DNA from: Bradyrhizobium semiaridum
GTDB taxonomy: Bacteria; Pseudomonadota; Alphaproteobacteria; Rhizobiales; Xanthobacteraceae
Reading direction: 5' to 3'
DNA length: 64,000 bases
Assembly: GCF_020329505.1 (NCBI RefSeq)
Contig: NZ_JAGKJJ010000019.1
Coordinates: forward strand, 124,001-188,000
Within the stretch, counting starts at the first letter, position 1. Every line of letters begins with the position of its first letter. The notes beneath the pieces were generated by a model. The model was not told the DNA's origin and made no database searches. It saw only the letters and a program-made list of their open reading frames with translations. Of the stretch, positions 15,400-24,517 are shown piece by piece. The position numbers and the translations under genes are program-made.

Positions 15400-17721
15400 T
15401 CAACCCGCGGCCTCCATCCTCGGATGCTCGGCCGTGATGCGTACCGGGATCGACTTCGCGGCCGGTGTCTTGCTCTTCTCCTCGTGATGCCAGAGCGGCA
15501 GCAATGGATTGCATTCGGGATAGTACCCGGCGATGCAGCCCTCCGGCAGGTCGTAGCGCACGACGCGCAGGCCCGCGACCTTGCGGTCGACTCCGTCATC
15601 CGCCGCCGTCGACAGCGTCACGACGCTGCCCTCCTTCAATCCGAAGCGATCGATGTCGTTGGCATGCATCAGCACGACATGACGTGATCCGTAGATGCCG
15701 CGCAAGCGATCGTCGTAGCTGTAGATGGTGGTGTTGAACTGGCCGTTGCTTCTCAGCGTGATGAGCTGGACGATGTCGCGATCCTCGGGCGCCGTGTCGA
15801 TATCGGTCGCGAGCGACTTTGGCACGATGAAGTTGGCCTTGCCGGTCTTCGTCTTCCACTTGCGTTCGCGCGCGGCGAGCGGCCGGTGGAAGCCGCCCGG
15901 GTTCCACATTCGTGCATTGAAATCGTGGAAGATGTCGGGATAGGTCGCCGCGATGGCATCGCGGACCTTGCTGTAATCGGCGACCCAGTCATCCCAGGGA
16001 ATGGTCGATTTCGCGGGCGCCGTGGCCTTGGCCAGTTCCGCGATGATCTTCAGCTCCGACAACAGATGAGGACTGGCGGGCGCCACCTGCCCTCGCGAGC
16101 CGTGCATGCAGCCAGTGGAATCCTCCATCGCAACCGCCTGCCGGCCACCAGCCTGCTCGTCGATTTCGATCCGTCCGAGGCACGGCAGGATGTAAGACAC
16201 CTCGCCGTGAACGAGCGCGCTGCGATTGAGCTTGGTAAGGATATTGACAGTCAGCCGCAACCGGCGCCAAGCGGGCTGCACGCGTTCGTGATCGGGCACC
16301 GACTGCACGAGATTGCCACCGAGCATCACCATGGCCCGCACCGAGCCATCGATGATCCGTTCGCAAGCCTCCACGATGGCAACGCCTTTCTTCTGCGGCA
16401 CCTCGATGCCGAACAAGGCTTTGATCTTGTCGGCGGGCACCATTCCCGGCTTTTCCGTGATGCCGACCGTGCGCTGTCCCTGCACATTGGAATGGCCGCG
16501 CACTGGGCACATCCCCGCGCCCGGCCGGCCGATATTGCCGCGCATCAACGCGACATTGACAAGCGTCTGCACGGTCTCCGCGCCCTTCTCGTGCTGGGTC
16601 AGACCCATGCCGTAGATGAACATGACCGACTTGGCGTGCGCATAAACATAGGCCGCCGCCTCAAGCGCGCCGCGGGTGAGCCCGGAACGCTGCTCGATGC
16701 GGGACCATGACGTACCGTCCACCGCGGCAGCAAACTCGTCAAAGCCATGCGTGTGCTCGCGGATGAAGTCGCGATCGATGACAGTCTCCGCCGCTTCCGC
16801 CTTCTTCTCGAGCGCGAACAGCGCCTTTGCGATGCCCATGATCGCGGCCGTGTCGCCGCCACTCCTGACCTGATGATATTGCGAAGTAATGCGCGTGGAC
16901 GAGCCGCTCAGCATTTCCGTGGGCGATTGCGGGTTGGTAAATTCGACGAGGCCACGCTCGCGCAAGGGATTGAAGGTCACGATCGGCACGCCGCGCCTGG
17001 ACGCGTCCTGGAGCTGGTGTAGCATCCGCGGGCTCGACGTTCCGACATTCTGGCCGAAGAAGAAGATGCAGTCGGTCTTGGCGAAATCATCGAGCGTGCA
17101 GGTGCCGACCGGCACGCCGATCGATTCGGGCAGCGCGGCCGACGTGGTCTCGTGACACATGTTGGAGCTGTCGGGCAGATTGTTGTTGCCGTAGGCGCGC
17201 GCGAACAGGCCGTACATGAAGGCGGCCTCCGAGCAGGCGCGCCCCGACGTGTAGAACACGGCGCTGTCGGGATCGAGCGCCTGCAACTCCTTGCCGATCT
17301 CCGCAAACGCGTCCTGCCAACTGACTGCGACATATTTGTCGCTCGCGGCATCGTAGCGCATGGGATGGGTCAGACGGCCGGCCATCTCCAGATGATGATC
17401 GTCCCAGCTTTCGAGCTCCCTCACCGTATGCGCCGCAAAGAACTCGGGCGTGACGCGCTTGTGCGTGATCTCCCATGTCGTTGCCTTGGCGCCGTTCTCG
17501 CAGAATTCGAACACGCGCGGATCCGCCGGCTTCGCCCAGGCGCAGCTCACGCACATGAATCCGTCCGGCTTGTTCTGCTTCAGCAGCACGCGCGGACCGC
17601 GGAACGGGACGTGATCGCGGGTCAGGGTGGTGGCCAGCGACCGCACCGAGCCCCATCCGCCGGATGGATGATCATAGGGCCGGACTTCAAGATCGTCGCT
17701 CAGCTTGCGTTTGGTTGCCAT
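15400..17721 (-). CDS. molybdopterin oxidoreductase, FdhF/YdeP family
   Basis: A 773-residue alpha subunit. The N-terminal cluster region has C57-V-S-C60 and C74 (EFCENGAKATTWEI). Molybdopterin-domain motifs follow: VFYTSGRACSEAAFMYG, NMCHETTS (Cys at the usual metal-ligand position), GQNVGTSSPR, GNIGRPGAGMCPVRGHSNVQ and ITLRSNGQFNTTIYSYDDR. YdeP-type proteins are stand-alone paralogues of formate dehydrogenase whose reaction is poorly defined. fdhD follows upstream in the same operon and overlaps by 22 bases, supporting a sulfurated Mo enzyme. No NAD- or quinone-linked partner subunit is adjacent. Confidence 0.85.
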   Translation of the reverse strand: MATKRKLSDDLEVRPYDHPSGGWGSVRSLATTLTRDHVPFRGPRVLLKQNKPDGFMCVSCAWAKPADPRVFEFCENGAKATTWEITHKRVTPEFFAAHTVRELESWDDHHLEMAGRLTHPMRYDAASDKYVAVSWQDAFAEIGKELQALDPDSAVFYTSGRACSEAAFMYGLFARAYGNNNLPDSSNMCHETTSAALPESIGVPVGTCTLDDFAKTDCIFFFGQNVGTSSPRMLHQLQDASRRGVPIVTFNPLRERGLVEFTNPQSPTEMLSGSSTRITSQYHQVRSGGDTAAIMGIAKALFALEKKAEAAETVIDRDFIREHTHGFDEFAAAVDGTSWSRIEQRSGLTRGALEAAAYVYAHAKSVMFIYGMGLTQHEKGAETVQTLVNVALMRGNIGRPGAGMCPVRGHSNVQGQRTVGITEKPGMVPADKIKALFGIEVPQKKGVAIVEACERIIDGSVRAMVMLGGNLVQSVPDHERVQPAWRRLRLTVNILTKLNRSALVHGEVSYILPCLGRIEIDEQAGGRQAVAMEDSTGCMHGSRGQVAPASPHLLSELKIIAELAKATAPAKSTIPWDDWVADYSKVRDAIAATYPDIFHDFNARMWNPGGFHRPLAARERKWKTKTGKANFIVPKSLATDIDTAPEDRDIVQLITLRSNGQFNTTIYSYDDRLRGIYGSRHVVLMHANDIDRFGLKEGSVVTLSTAADDGVDRKVAGLRVVRYDLPEGCIAGYYPECNPLLPLWHHEEKSKTPAAKSIPVRITAEHPRMEAAG

Positions 17722-18542
17722 GACGAATCCTCGGAATGCTCATGCTGGGTGAAGATCAGGGGCGCCCGATCGCGCGACAGCGCGCACAGCGCAAGCCCCG
17801 CCGCCTTCGCCGTGCGAATCGCGAGCGCCGTCGGCGCCGAAGCCGAGACGATGACGGCAAAATCCGCCGCGACGGCCTTCTGCACCATCTCGAACGAGCA
17901 ACGGCTGGTGACGAGGCAAAACCCCCTCGTGTGGCTGAACGCACCGCGCAGGCCGGCACCAATCAACTTGTCGAGCGCATTGTGCCGCCCGACGTCCTCC
18001 CGCACGATCCGGATCGCGCCGTCAACATCTACCCACGCCGCAGCATGGGCGCCGCGGGTCAAGCGGCTGAGCGGCTGCCATTCGCGCAAACGGTCGAACG
18101 CACGCGATATGGCCGCTTCTTCCGGAAGCACGGCAGGATGCACTCGGGCGGGCAGGTTTCTCACGTCCCGGAGATCCTCGACGCCACACAGGCCGCAGCT
18201 CGTATGACCGCGCAGTTGACGCACGCGCCGGCCGGCGAGATAGCGGCGCAGGCTCTCCCCGCGCAACGAGATATCGACCGAAATTCCCTCTGCGGTTGCC
18301 GCGACCGACATCGCATCGACATCCGAAGCAGCAGCAATGACGCCCTCGGCCAGCGAGAAGCCGACGGCGAAATCCTCGAGGTCGGCTGGCGTCGCCATCA
18401 TCACGCCGTGCGGGAAGCCGTTGTAGCGAAAGGCAACCGCCTCCTCCTCGACACAGTCGAGCGACCAGCTGGTATTTGCGCGGCCGAGTTCGCTCGCATG
18501 CACCGCACATGACGTGTTGGCGAATGAGGACTGCACCGGCAT
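17700..18542 (-). CDS. fdhD: formate dehydrogenase accessory sulfurtransferase FdhD
   Basis: A 280-residue protein. It contains the conserved C-x2-C sulfur-transfer loop (GHTSCGLCGVEDL) and downstream EDVGRHNALDKLIG and TSRCSFEMVQKA, all FdhD signatures. FdhD moves sulfur from IscS to the molybdenum cofactor before insertion into the oxidoreductase. Its 3' end overlaps the start of the FdhF/YdeP-like gene by 22 bases, so the two are cotranscribed and probably coupled. Confidence 0.92.
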   Translation of the reverse strand: MPVQSSFANTSCAVHASELGRANTSWSLDCVEEEAVAFRYNGFPHGVMMATPADLEDFAVGFSLAEGVIAAASDVDAMSVAATAEGISVDISLRGESLRRYLAGRRVRQLRGHTSCGLCGVEDLRDVRNLPARVHPAVLPEEAAISRAFDRLREWQPLSRLTRGAHAAAWVDVDGAIRIVREDVGRHNALDKLIGAGLRGAFSHTRGFCLVTSRCSFEMVQKAVAADFAVIVSASAPTALAIRTAKAAGLALCALSRDRAPLIFTQHEHSEDSSWQPNAS

Positions 18543-18754
18543 CGGAGAATGCTCGTCGTTTACGGGCTAAGCTCCCGCAAAGACGATCGTTCCTGCCGCG
18601 CCGCTTGGTCCAGGGAGCCAGGAACCATCCGTGACGGCCGGGATTTGGCATTCAGGACGGCCCCGGGGTTTTCCACGATCTCCAAGGACGCCCTCGGAAA
18701 TTGGTAGCGCAGCCGCACGCATTAGCGCGCCTTGACGCACAGTGAGCAGTGAGC

Positions 18755-20542
18755 ATGACCCACACCGTCGGTGACTTTCTCGTTCAGCGCCTGCAGCAAT
18801 GGGGCGTGCGCCACATCTTTGGCTATCCCGGAGACGGCATCAACGGCGTGTTCGGCGCGCTCAACCGCGCGGACGGAAAAGTCAAATTCATCCAGGCGCG
18901 GCACGAGGAGATGGCGGCCTTCATGGCCTCGGCCTACGCCAAATTCTCCGGCCAGCTCGGAGTCTGCATCGCGACCTCCGGCCCCGGCGCCTCGCATCTG
19001 ATAACGGGTCTCTATGACGCACTGCTGGATCACCAGCCGGTGCTCGCCATCGTCGGTCAGCAGGCGCGCGACGCGCTGGGCGGCCAATACCAGCAGGAAC
19101 TCGATCTGGTCTCGATGTTCAAGGACGTCGCAGGGGCCTATGTCGCGCAGGCCTCGTCGCCGGCGCAGGTGCGCCACCTGATCGATCGCGCCGCGCGCAT
19201 CGCGCTGTCGCGCCGCACGGTCACCGCGATCGTGCTGCCGAACGACCTGCAGGACGAAGCCTATGCAGATCCGCCTCACGCGCATGGCACGCTGCGCTCC
19301 GGGGTCGGCTTCGCTGCGCCGAAGGTCGTGCCGCACGACGCCGAGCTCGATCGCGCCGCCAGCATCCTCAACGCCGGCAAGCGGGTTGCAATGCTGATCG
19401 GAGCCGGCGCGATCGGGGCCGCCGACGAAGTCATCGCCACCGCGGATAGGCTTTCGGCCGGTTGTGCCAAGGCATTGCTTGGCAAATCTGTCCTCCCCGA
19501 TGACCTGCCCTGGGTCACAGGCTCGATCGGTTTGCTGGGCACGGAGCCCAGCTACCGGATGATGAACGAGTGTGACACCCTGCTGATGGTCGGCTCGGCG
19601 TTTCCCTATGCCGAGTTTCTCCCGAAGGAAGGCAACGCGCGCGGCGTACAGATCGACATCGATGCGAGCATGCTGTCGATTCGCTTTCCGATGGAGTCCG
19701 GCCTTGTCGGTGATGCCGCCGAGACGCTGCGTGCATTGCTGCCGCGACTCGAGCAGAAGCCCGCCGGCGAATGGCGAAAGAGCATCGAGGACGATGTCAC
19801 GGCCTGGTGGACAACTCTGGAACAGCGCGCCAGGCAGCCTGCCGAGCCGGTCAACCCCCAGCGCGTGACCTGGGAGCTATCGCCGCTGCTGCCGGACCGC
19901 GTGGTGATCACCAGCGATTCAGGCTCCTGCGCCAACTGGTACGCACGCGATCTCAGGATCAGGCGCGGCATGAGGGCCTCGCTTTCCGGGGGACTGGCTT
20001 CGATGGGAGCCGCAGTGCCCTATGCGATCGCGGCCAAATATGCCGAGCCAGACCGGCCGGTGATCGCGCTCGTCGGCGACGGCGCGATGCAGATGAATAA
20101 TATGGCCGAGCTGATCACTGTCGCCAAATACTGGCGCGACTGGCCGGACCATCGCTGGATTGTCTGCGTCTTCAACAATGAGGACCTGAACCAGGTGACG
20201 TGGGAGCAGCGGATCATCAACGGCGATCCGAAATTCGAGGCCTCGCAGACGATCCCGAATGTCGCCTATGCGCGCTTTGCGGAGATGATCGGCCTGCGCG
20301 GCATCTATGTCGATGACCCCGAGATGCTCAAATCCGCCTGGCAGCAGGCCTTGGCCAGCGAGCGTCCTGTGGTGCTCGAAGTCAAAACCGATCCCGAGGT
20401 GCCGCCCCTGCCGCCCCACATCACACTGCAGCAAGCCAAGAACTTCACGATCGCGCTTGCGAAGGGCGATCCGAACGAGACCGGCGTGATCAGGGGCGCG
20501 GCACGTCAGATTCTGGAGACGGTACTGCCCGGAAAAGATTGA
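18755..20542 (+). CDS. pyruvate oxidase-like TPP-dependent enzyme
   Basis: A 595-residue protein with the three-domain acetolactate synthase/pyruvate oxidase fold. The N-terminal domain has HIFGYPGDGINGVFGAL and the catalytic Glu in QARHEEMAAFMASAY. The central FAD-type domain follows. The TPP motif is GDGAMQMNNMAELITVAKYW, closing with NN. It resembles PoxB-like proteins that oxidise pyruvate to acetate with quinone or O2, but the reaction is not proven. The ATG at 18755 is preferred over a GTG at 18749. Downstream lies a broken TPP enzyme. Confidence 0.82.
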   Translation: MTHTVGDFLVQRLQQWGVRHIFGYPGDGINGVFGALNRADGKVKFIQARHEEMAAFMASAYAKFSGQLGVCIATSGPGASHLITGLYDALLDHQPVLAIVGQQARDALGGQYQQELDLVSMFKDVAGAYVAQASSPAQVRHLIDRAARIALSRRTVTAIVLPNDLQDEAYADPPHAHGTLRSGVGFAAPKVVPHDAELDRAASILNAGKRVAMLIGAGAIGAADEVIATADRLSAGCAKALLGKSVLPDDLPWVTGSIGLLGTEPSYRMMNECDTLLMVGSAFPYAEFLPKEGNARGVQIDIDASMLSIRFPMESGLVGDAAETLRALLPRLEQKPAGEWRKSIEDDVTAWWTTLEQRARQPAEPVNPQRVTWELSPLLPDRVVITSDSGSCANWYARDLRIRRGMRASLSGGLASMGAAVPYAIAAKYAEPDRPVIALVGDGAMQMNNMAELITVAKYWRDWPDHRWIVCVFNNEDLNQVTWEQRIINGDPKFEASQTIPNVAYARFAEMIGLRGIYVDDPEMLKSAWQQALASERPVVLEVKTDPEVPPLPPHITLQQAKNFTIALAKGDPNETGVIRGAARQILETVLPGKD

Positions 20543-20739
20543 AGGGGGCAGCAATCGAAGGCCTATGTCGCCGGGTCCTTCCCGTGCTCGGGCTTCGGAG
20601 GTCGGCGCCTGTCGTTCGCAGCGATGATGACGGTGCCATCAGCCTCCAGGACTCGCACGATTTCGCAACGCAGTTCGTCCCTCAGGCAAACAGGAACTCA
20701 GCTCACCTGAATGGATTGTCCGCCGAAATCCTGGAGAGA

Positions 20740-21566
20740 AGTGAGATGAGCACATCCTCTCACACGGGAGAAGATCGGCCGCAATTACGAGGCAATGCGG
20801 TTGCTCGGCGACGCGCCGGAAACGTCGAATGCCTTGACCGCCGCGCTCTCCGGACGTGCACCCAATCCATCGCGCAGCCGCTCCGAAGTGGAACGTTTCG
20901 TTGCCGATGCATGGGATTCGAGAAAGACCGAGCGCACTGGCTCAGCAATGCCTCGCCCCCCGGTCCGGAGCGCACGCTTGCTGCGATCCAGCGGCGGATC
21001 AGTCCCGACACGGTCGTCGCCTCGGACGCAAGCTACGCGTCGAATTGGATCGTGAGGCAGCTGCACACGTCGCATCCGACCACGCGCATCATCTCTCCGC
21101 ATGGGCTTGCCGGCTTGGGCTGGGTCTGCCGCTCGCCCTCGGGGCAAAGCTTGCACGACCGCACAGTGAAGTCATTGCCGTTGTCGGTGACGGCGGGTTT
21201 GCCCACGCGTGGTCGGAAATGGAGACCGCACTGCGAAGCGAGATTCCTGTGACTGTCGTTGTGCTCAACAACGGGGTGCTTGGCTATCAGAAGAATGCCG
21301 AGAAGGCAAAGTTCGGCCGCTATACATCTTCAGGGCACTTGCGCCAGGTCGACCACGCGATCATCGCTCGCGCCGTGGGCGCGCTCGGCCGGAGGATTGT
21401 CGATCCACAGGATCTCGATGCTGCCTTGGCGGAAGCTGCCGCAGCACCGACGCTTAGCCTGATTGACGTCATCACCGACCCCGAGGCGCATCCGCCCGTT
21501 TCCCTGTATGAGGGGCCGCTGGATCGAATGGTGGGCAACACCATTGTTCAGGATCCGGTGCCCTAA
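20740..21566 (+). pseudogene. acetolactate synthase-type TPP enzyme, frameshifted 5'-truncated remnant
   Basis: The C-terminal half of a TPP enzyme is spread over three frames. The first (about 20740-20940) encodes EKIGRNYEAMRLLGDAPETS. The second (about 20940-21115) has SPDTVVASDASYASNWIVRQ and SPHGLAGLGW. The third (about 21115-21566) has GLPLALGAKLARPHSEV, the cofactor motif VVGDGGFAHAWSEMETALRS, VVLNNGVLGYQ and a final SLIDVITDPEAHPP. Joining the frames restores a normal domain, so at least two indels are needed; the N-terminal half is missing. 20543-20740 holds nothing recognisable. Confidence 0.75.
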
Positions 21567-21652
21567 GCCGCAGGACCGCCTTGCTTGGCAGAACGCGCCT
21601 GTGCAGGTCTCTTCTGGACGAGAGTCCAACAGCAGAAAAAGGGAGCACAACA

Positions 21653-22537
21653 GTGTCATGGCAGAATTGTTTCAGTTGCCGAACCAACGAGCTCGAGATC
21701 GCGTACGAGATGACGGGTTCTCCGGACGGCCTTCCCTTGGTCCTTGTGCACGGCTGGCCCGATGACATCAGATGCTGGGACAAAGTCATCAACGCTTTGC
21801 CTGAAGGAAAATATCACGTCTATGCTCCCTATCTGCGCGGCTCTGGACCGACGCGATTTCTGCACGACGCCACAATGCGCAGCGGTGCGATTGCCGCGCT
21901 TACCCTCGACCTGGCGCAGTTCATTGAAGCTCTTGACCTCCGGAATGTGCTGTTGGGCGGCTACGATTGGGGGGCACGCGCGGGGTATGGCGTGGCGGCG
22001 CTCTTCCCACAGAGAATTCGCGGCCTCGTTGCCGCCGCCGCCGGTTATGCGACACACATGGACCCCGAGGAGATGCCGTATCAGCTTGCGCAGGCATACT
22101 GGTACGAATGGTACGTCGCCACGACACGAGGACAGAAGGCCTATCGCGACGACCGCAAACGCCTTTGCAGGTATTTCTGGGAGACCTGGTCGCCGGCATG
22201 GCCGCATCTAGACCAAGAATTCGAGCTGATGGCGCCGTCGCTCGACAATCCCGATTGGGCCGACATCAGCCTCCACGCCTATCGGCAACGCTGGGGCGAT
22301 GCGAAAGGCGCACACGAGCACGACGAAATCGAGAGCCGGCTCGCGCAATCGCCAACCATTGCCGTCCCGACGATCATGCTGCAGGGCGGCGAAGACCGCG
22401 ACAACATGCCGAGCACGTCCGAGGGCAAGGAGCGGTCCTTCAGCAGCCGTTACGAAAGGCGAGTGCTGAAGGGGATTGGGCATTTCGTGCCCCGAGAGGA
22501 CCCGCAGTCGTTTGTCGATGCGATCATTGAACTATGA
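21653..22537 (+). CDS. alpha/beta hydrolase, epoxide-hydrolase-like
   Basis: A 294-residue protein. LVLVHGWPDDIRCWDKV is the oxyanion loop, GGYDWGARAGYGVAALF the nucleophile elbow (Asp), and ML-QGGEDRD with GIGHFVPREDP the acid and histidine. Asp as nucleophile suggests C-O or C-halogen cleavage. The GTG at 21653 is chosen: GGGAG lies 7 bases upstream, and the upstream in-frame extension is unlike protein. It overlaps the VOC gene as ATGA, so they are translationally coupled. Confidence 0.8.
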   Translation: MSWQNCFSCRTNELEIAYEMTGSPDGLPLVLVHGWPDDIRCWDKVINALPEGKYHVYAPYLRGSGPTRFLHDATMRSGAIAALTLDLAQFIEALDLRNVLLGGYDWGARAGYGVAALFPQRIRGLVAAAAGYATHMDPEEMPYQLAQAYWYEWYVATTRGQKAYRDDRKRLCRYFWETWSPAWPHLDQEFELMAPSLDNPDWADISLHAYRQRWGDAKGAHEHDEIESRLAQSPTIAVPTIMLQGGEDRDNMPSTSEGKERSFSSRYERRVLKGIGHFVPREDPQSFVDAIIEL

Positions 22538-22935
22538 GATCTTCCATGGCCATCACGCTAAATCATCTGCTCGTGCCAGCTCATGACAAGGAGGCGTCGG
22601 CCCTCTGGTTGGCTACCCTATTCGGCCTCAAGGTCGGCGATAAGAGCCCGGGAAGTCCGCATGGACGTTTCGCGGTGATGAAAGTGGGCGAGACAAGCCT
22701 CGACTTTGATACCGTCGAGAAGTTCGAACCGCATCATTACGCTTTCCTCGTCGACGACGAAGCGTTCGATCGCATCTTTTCGCAAATCAAGGCTCTCGGC
22801 CTCAGCTACGCCGCCGATCCCATGCACGAGAAGCGCTTCGAGATCAATCATTACGCTGGCGGGGGTGGATTGTACTTCCGCGATCCAAACGGCCACAATC
22901 TCGAGCTGCTTACCCGCACGGGTGAGGAGCACTGA
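22534..22935 (+). CDS. VOC/glyoxalase-superfamily protein
   Basis: A 133-residue protein with two beta-alpha-beta-beta-beta modules. The metal-ligand pattern is visible: His in LNHLLVP near the start, His in PHHYAFLVDDEAF, and Glu in DPNGHNLELL near the end. Such proteins include dioxygenases, lyases and resistance proteins. The ATG at 22534 overlaps the upstream stop (ATGA); a second ATG at 22546 is possible. It shares an operon with the alpha/beta hydrolase. Substrate unknown. Confidence 0.8.
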   Translation: MRSSMAITLNHLLVPAHDKEASALWLATLFGLKVGDKSPGSPHGRFAVMKVGETSLDFDTVEKFEPHHYAFLVDDEAFDRIFSQIKALGLSYAADPMHEKRFEINHYAGGGGLYFRDPNGHNLELLTRTGEEH

Positions 22936-22977
22936 CATCCGTGCACGCACCGAGATCGAGAAGCTCAACCGGAGCCA

Positions 22978-23148
22978 ATGAACATGCCGAATGCCGACGG
23001 ATTCGTGCGGACAGGTCGATCTCACGGAGCAACCGTACTCTGTCCGCATGGCAAGACCATCATGGCCCCGGAGCTCTTTGGGCAACAGCTTGCAGGCGGC
23101 TTTGCGGCTTCCCTTCGGAAGCGCATGTTTGACACAGTGAGCCTCTAG
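22978..23148 (+). CDS. possible 56-aa protein
   Basis: An ATG at 22978, 42 bases after the VOC stop, opens a 56-residue frame ending TAG 23148, with GGAG just upstream. The segment VLCPHGKTIMAPELFGQQLA is coherent and non-repetitive, unlike typical antisense noise here. No family is recognised. It would be the third gene of the hydrolase-VOC operon. Confidence 0.3.
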   Translation: MNMPNADGFVRTGRSHGATVLCPHGKTIMAPELFGQQLAGGFAASLRKRMFDTVSL

Positions 23149-23173
23149 GATTGGGCGGATGGCAGGCGAACCG

Positions 23174-24517
23174 TCAGAGCCGGCCCGAGGCGGTCACGCG
23201 CCATACGGTATTGCCGACATCGTCGGCGATCAGCAGCGCGCCGGATTTGTCGATCGCCAATCCCACCGGCCGGCCGCGGGACTTTTCATCCTCATTCAGA
23301 AAGCCGGTGACGACATCCTGCGCGGGTCCGTTGGGATGGCCGTCGGCGAACGGCACATAGACGACCTTGTAGCCGTTGAGCTGCGGCCGGTTCCAGCTGC
23401 CGTGCTCGCCGATGAAGGCTCCGCCGCGGTAGGACGATGGCAGCTTGTCGCTGGTGGCGAAGACGAGCCCCAGCGGCGCGACATGCGAGCTCAGGGCGTA
23501 ATCCGGGACGGTGGCCTTCGCGACGAGATCCGGCCGTTGCGGCTGCACGCGCGGATCGACGTTCTGACCGAAATAGCTGTAGGGCCAGCCGTAGAAGGCG
23601 CCGTCCTTCACCGACGTCAGATAGTCGGGCACGAGGTTCGGGCCGATCTCGTCGCGCTCGTTGACCACGGTCCACAGCGCGTGGCTTTGCGGCTCGAAAG
23701 TCAGGCCGTTCGGATTGCGCAGCCCGCTGGCAAAGATTCGCCAGCGGCCGGTTGCGCGCTCCACCTCGAGGATCGCGGCGCGGTTCTTCTCCGCCTCGAT
23801 GCCGTTTTCGGTGATGTTGCTGTTAGAGCCGACGCCGACATAGAGCAATGCGCCGTCCGGACTCGCTACCAGGCTCTTGGTCCAATGGTGGTCGATCGGC
23901 CCTCCGGGGAGCTGGGTCAAAGTCTGTCCCGGTTCGGTGATTTTGGTGTCGCCCTCATGATACGGGTATCGGACGATCGCATCGGTGTTGGCGACGTAGA
24001 GATCGTTGCCGACCAGCGCGACGCCGAACGGCGAATGCAGGTGGTCGAGAAAGACGCTCTGCGTCTCCGGCTTGCCGCCATCGTTCCCCGGGCGCAGCAG
24101 CGTGATGCGATTGCTTTCGCCGGTATCGCCGCCGGACGTCGCCCACGACTCCACCCATTTCATGATGAAGTCCTTTGGCCGCTTGATCGGCTCGGTTCCC
24201 GGCGCCTTGGATTCGACGACCAGGATGTCGCCGTTCGGAAGCACATAGAGCGAGCGCGGATGCTGCAGGCCGGTGGCCAGCGCGTTGATCTGCAAGCTGT
24301 CGGGCACCCGTGGCTTTTCGCCCTGCTTCCATCCGACCACGGAAGCAACGTGCATCGGCGGCATCAGATACTGCTCCAGCGCCGGCAAATCGGGACGCGC
24401 GCCGATCTGGGTCTTGGGGTCGGGCGCGGTCTCCCTGCTGCAGCCCGCAACGCACAGCACAGCCATCAACGTCATCGCGAGCTTGCCGTGAGCGGCGTTT
24501 GTCGGATCGATCCGCAT
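23174..24517 (-). CDS. PQQ-type sorbosone dehydrogenase-like lipoprotein
   Basis: A 447-residue protein starting MRIDPTNAAHGKLAMTLMAV; a lipobox (VLCVAGC) marks lipid attachment at Cys-29. Beta-propeller blades carry GLQHPRSLYVLPNGDILVVE, SPFGVALVGNDLYVANTDA, GLRNPNGLTFEP, GEHGSWNRPQLNGYKVVYVP and RPVGLAIDKSGALLIADD, as in soluble aldose/L-sorbosone dehydrogenases. Those use PQQ and donate electrons to a respiratory acceptor. The frame reads back to 24577, but the ATG at 24517 begins the lipoprotein leader and overlaps the upstream stop (TGATG). Confidence 0.85.
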   Translation of the reverse strand: MRIDPTNAAHGKLAMTLMAVLCVAGCSRETAPDPKTQIGARPDLPALEQYLMPPMHVASVVGWKQGEKPRVPDSLQINALATGLQHPRSLYVLPNGDILVVESKAPGTEPIKRPKDFIMKWVESWATSGGDTGESNRITLLRPGNDGGKPETQSVFLDHLHSPFGVALVGNDLYVANTDAIVRYPYHEGDTKITEPGQTLTQLPGGPIDHHWTKSLVASPDGALLYVGVGSNSNITENGIEAEKNRAAILEVERATGRWRIFASGLRNPNGLTFEPQSHALWTVVNERDEIGPNLVPDYLTSVKDGAFYGWPYSYFGQNVDPRVQPQRPDLVAKATVPDYALSSHVAPLGLVFATSDKLPSSYRGGAFIGEHGSWNRPQLNGYKVVYVPFADGHPNGPAQDVVTGFLNEDEKSRGRPVGLAIDKSGALLIADDVGNTVWRVTASGRL

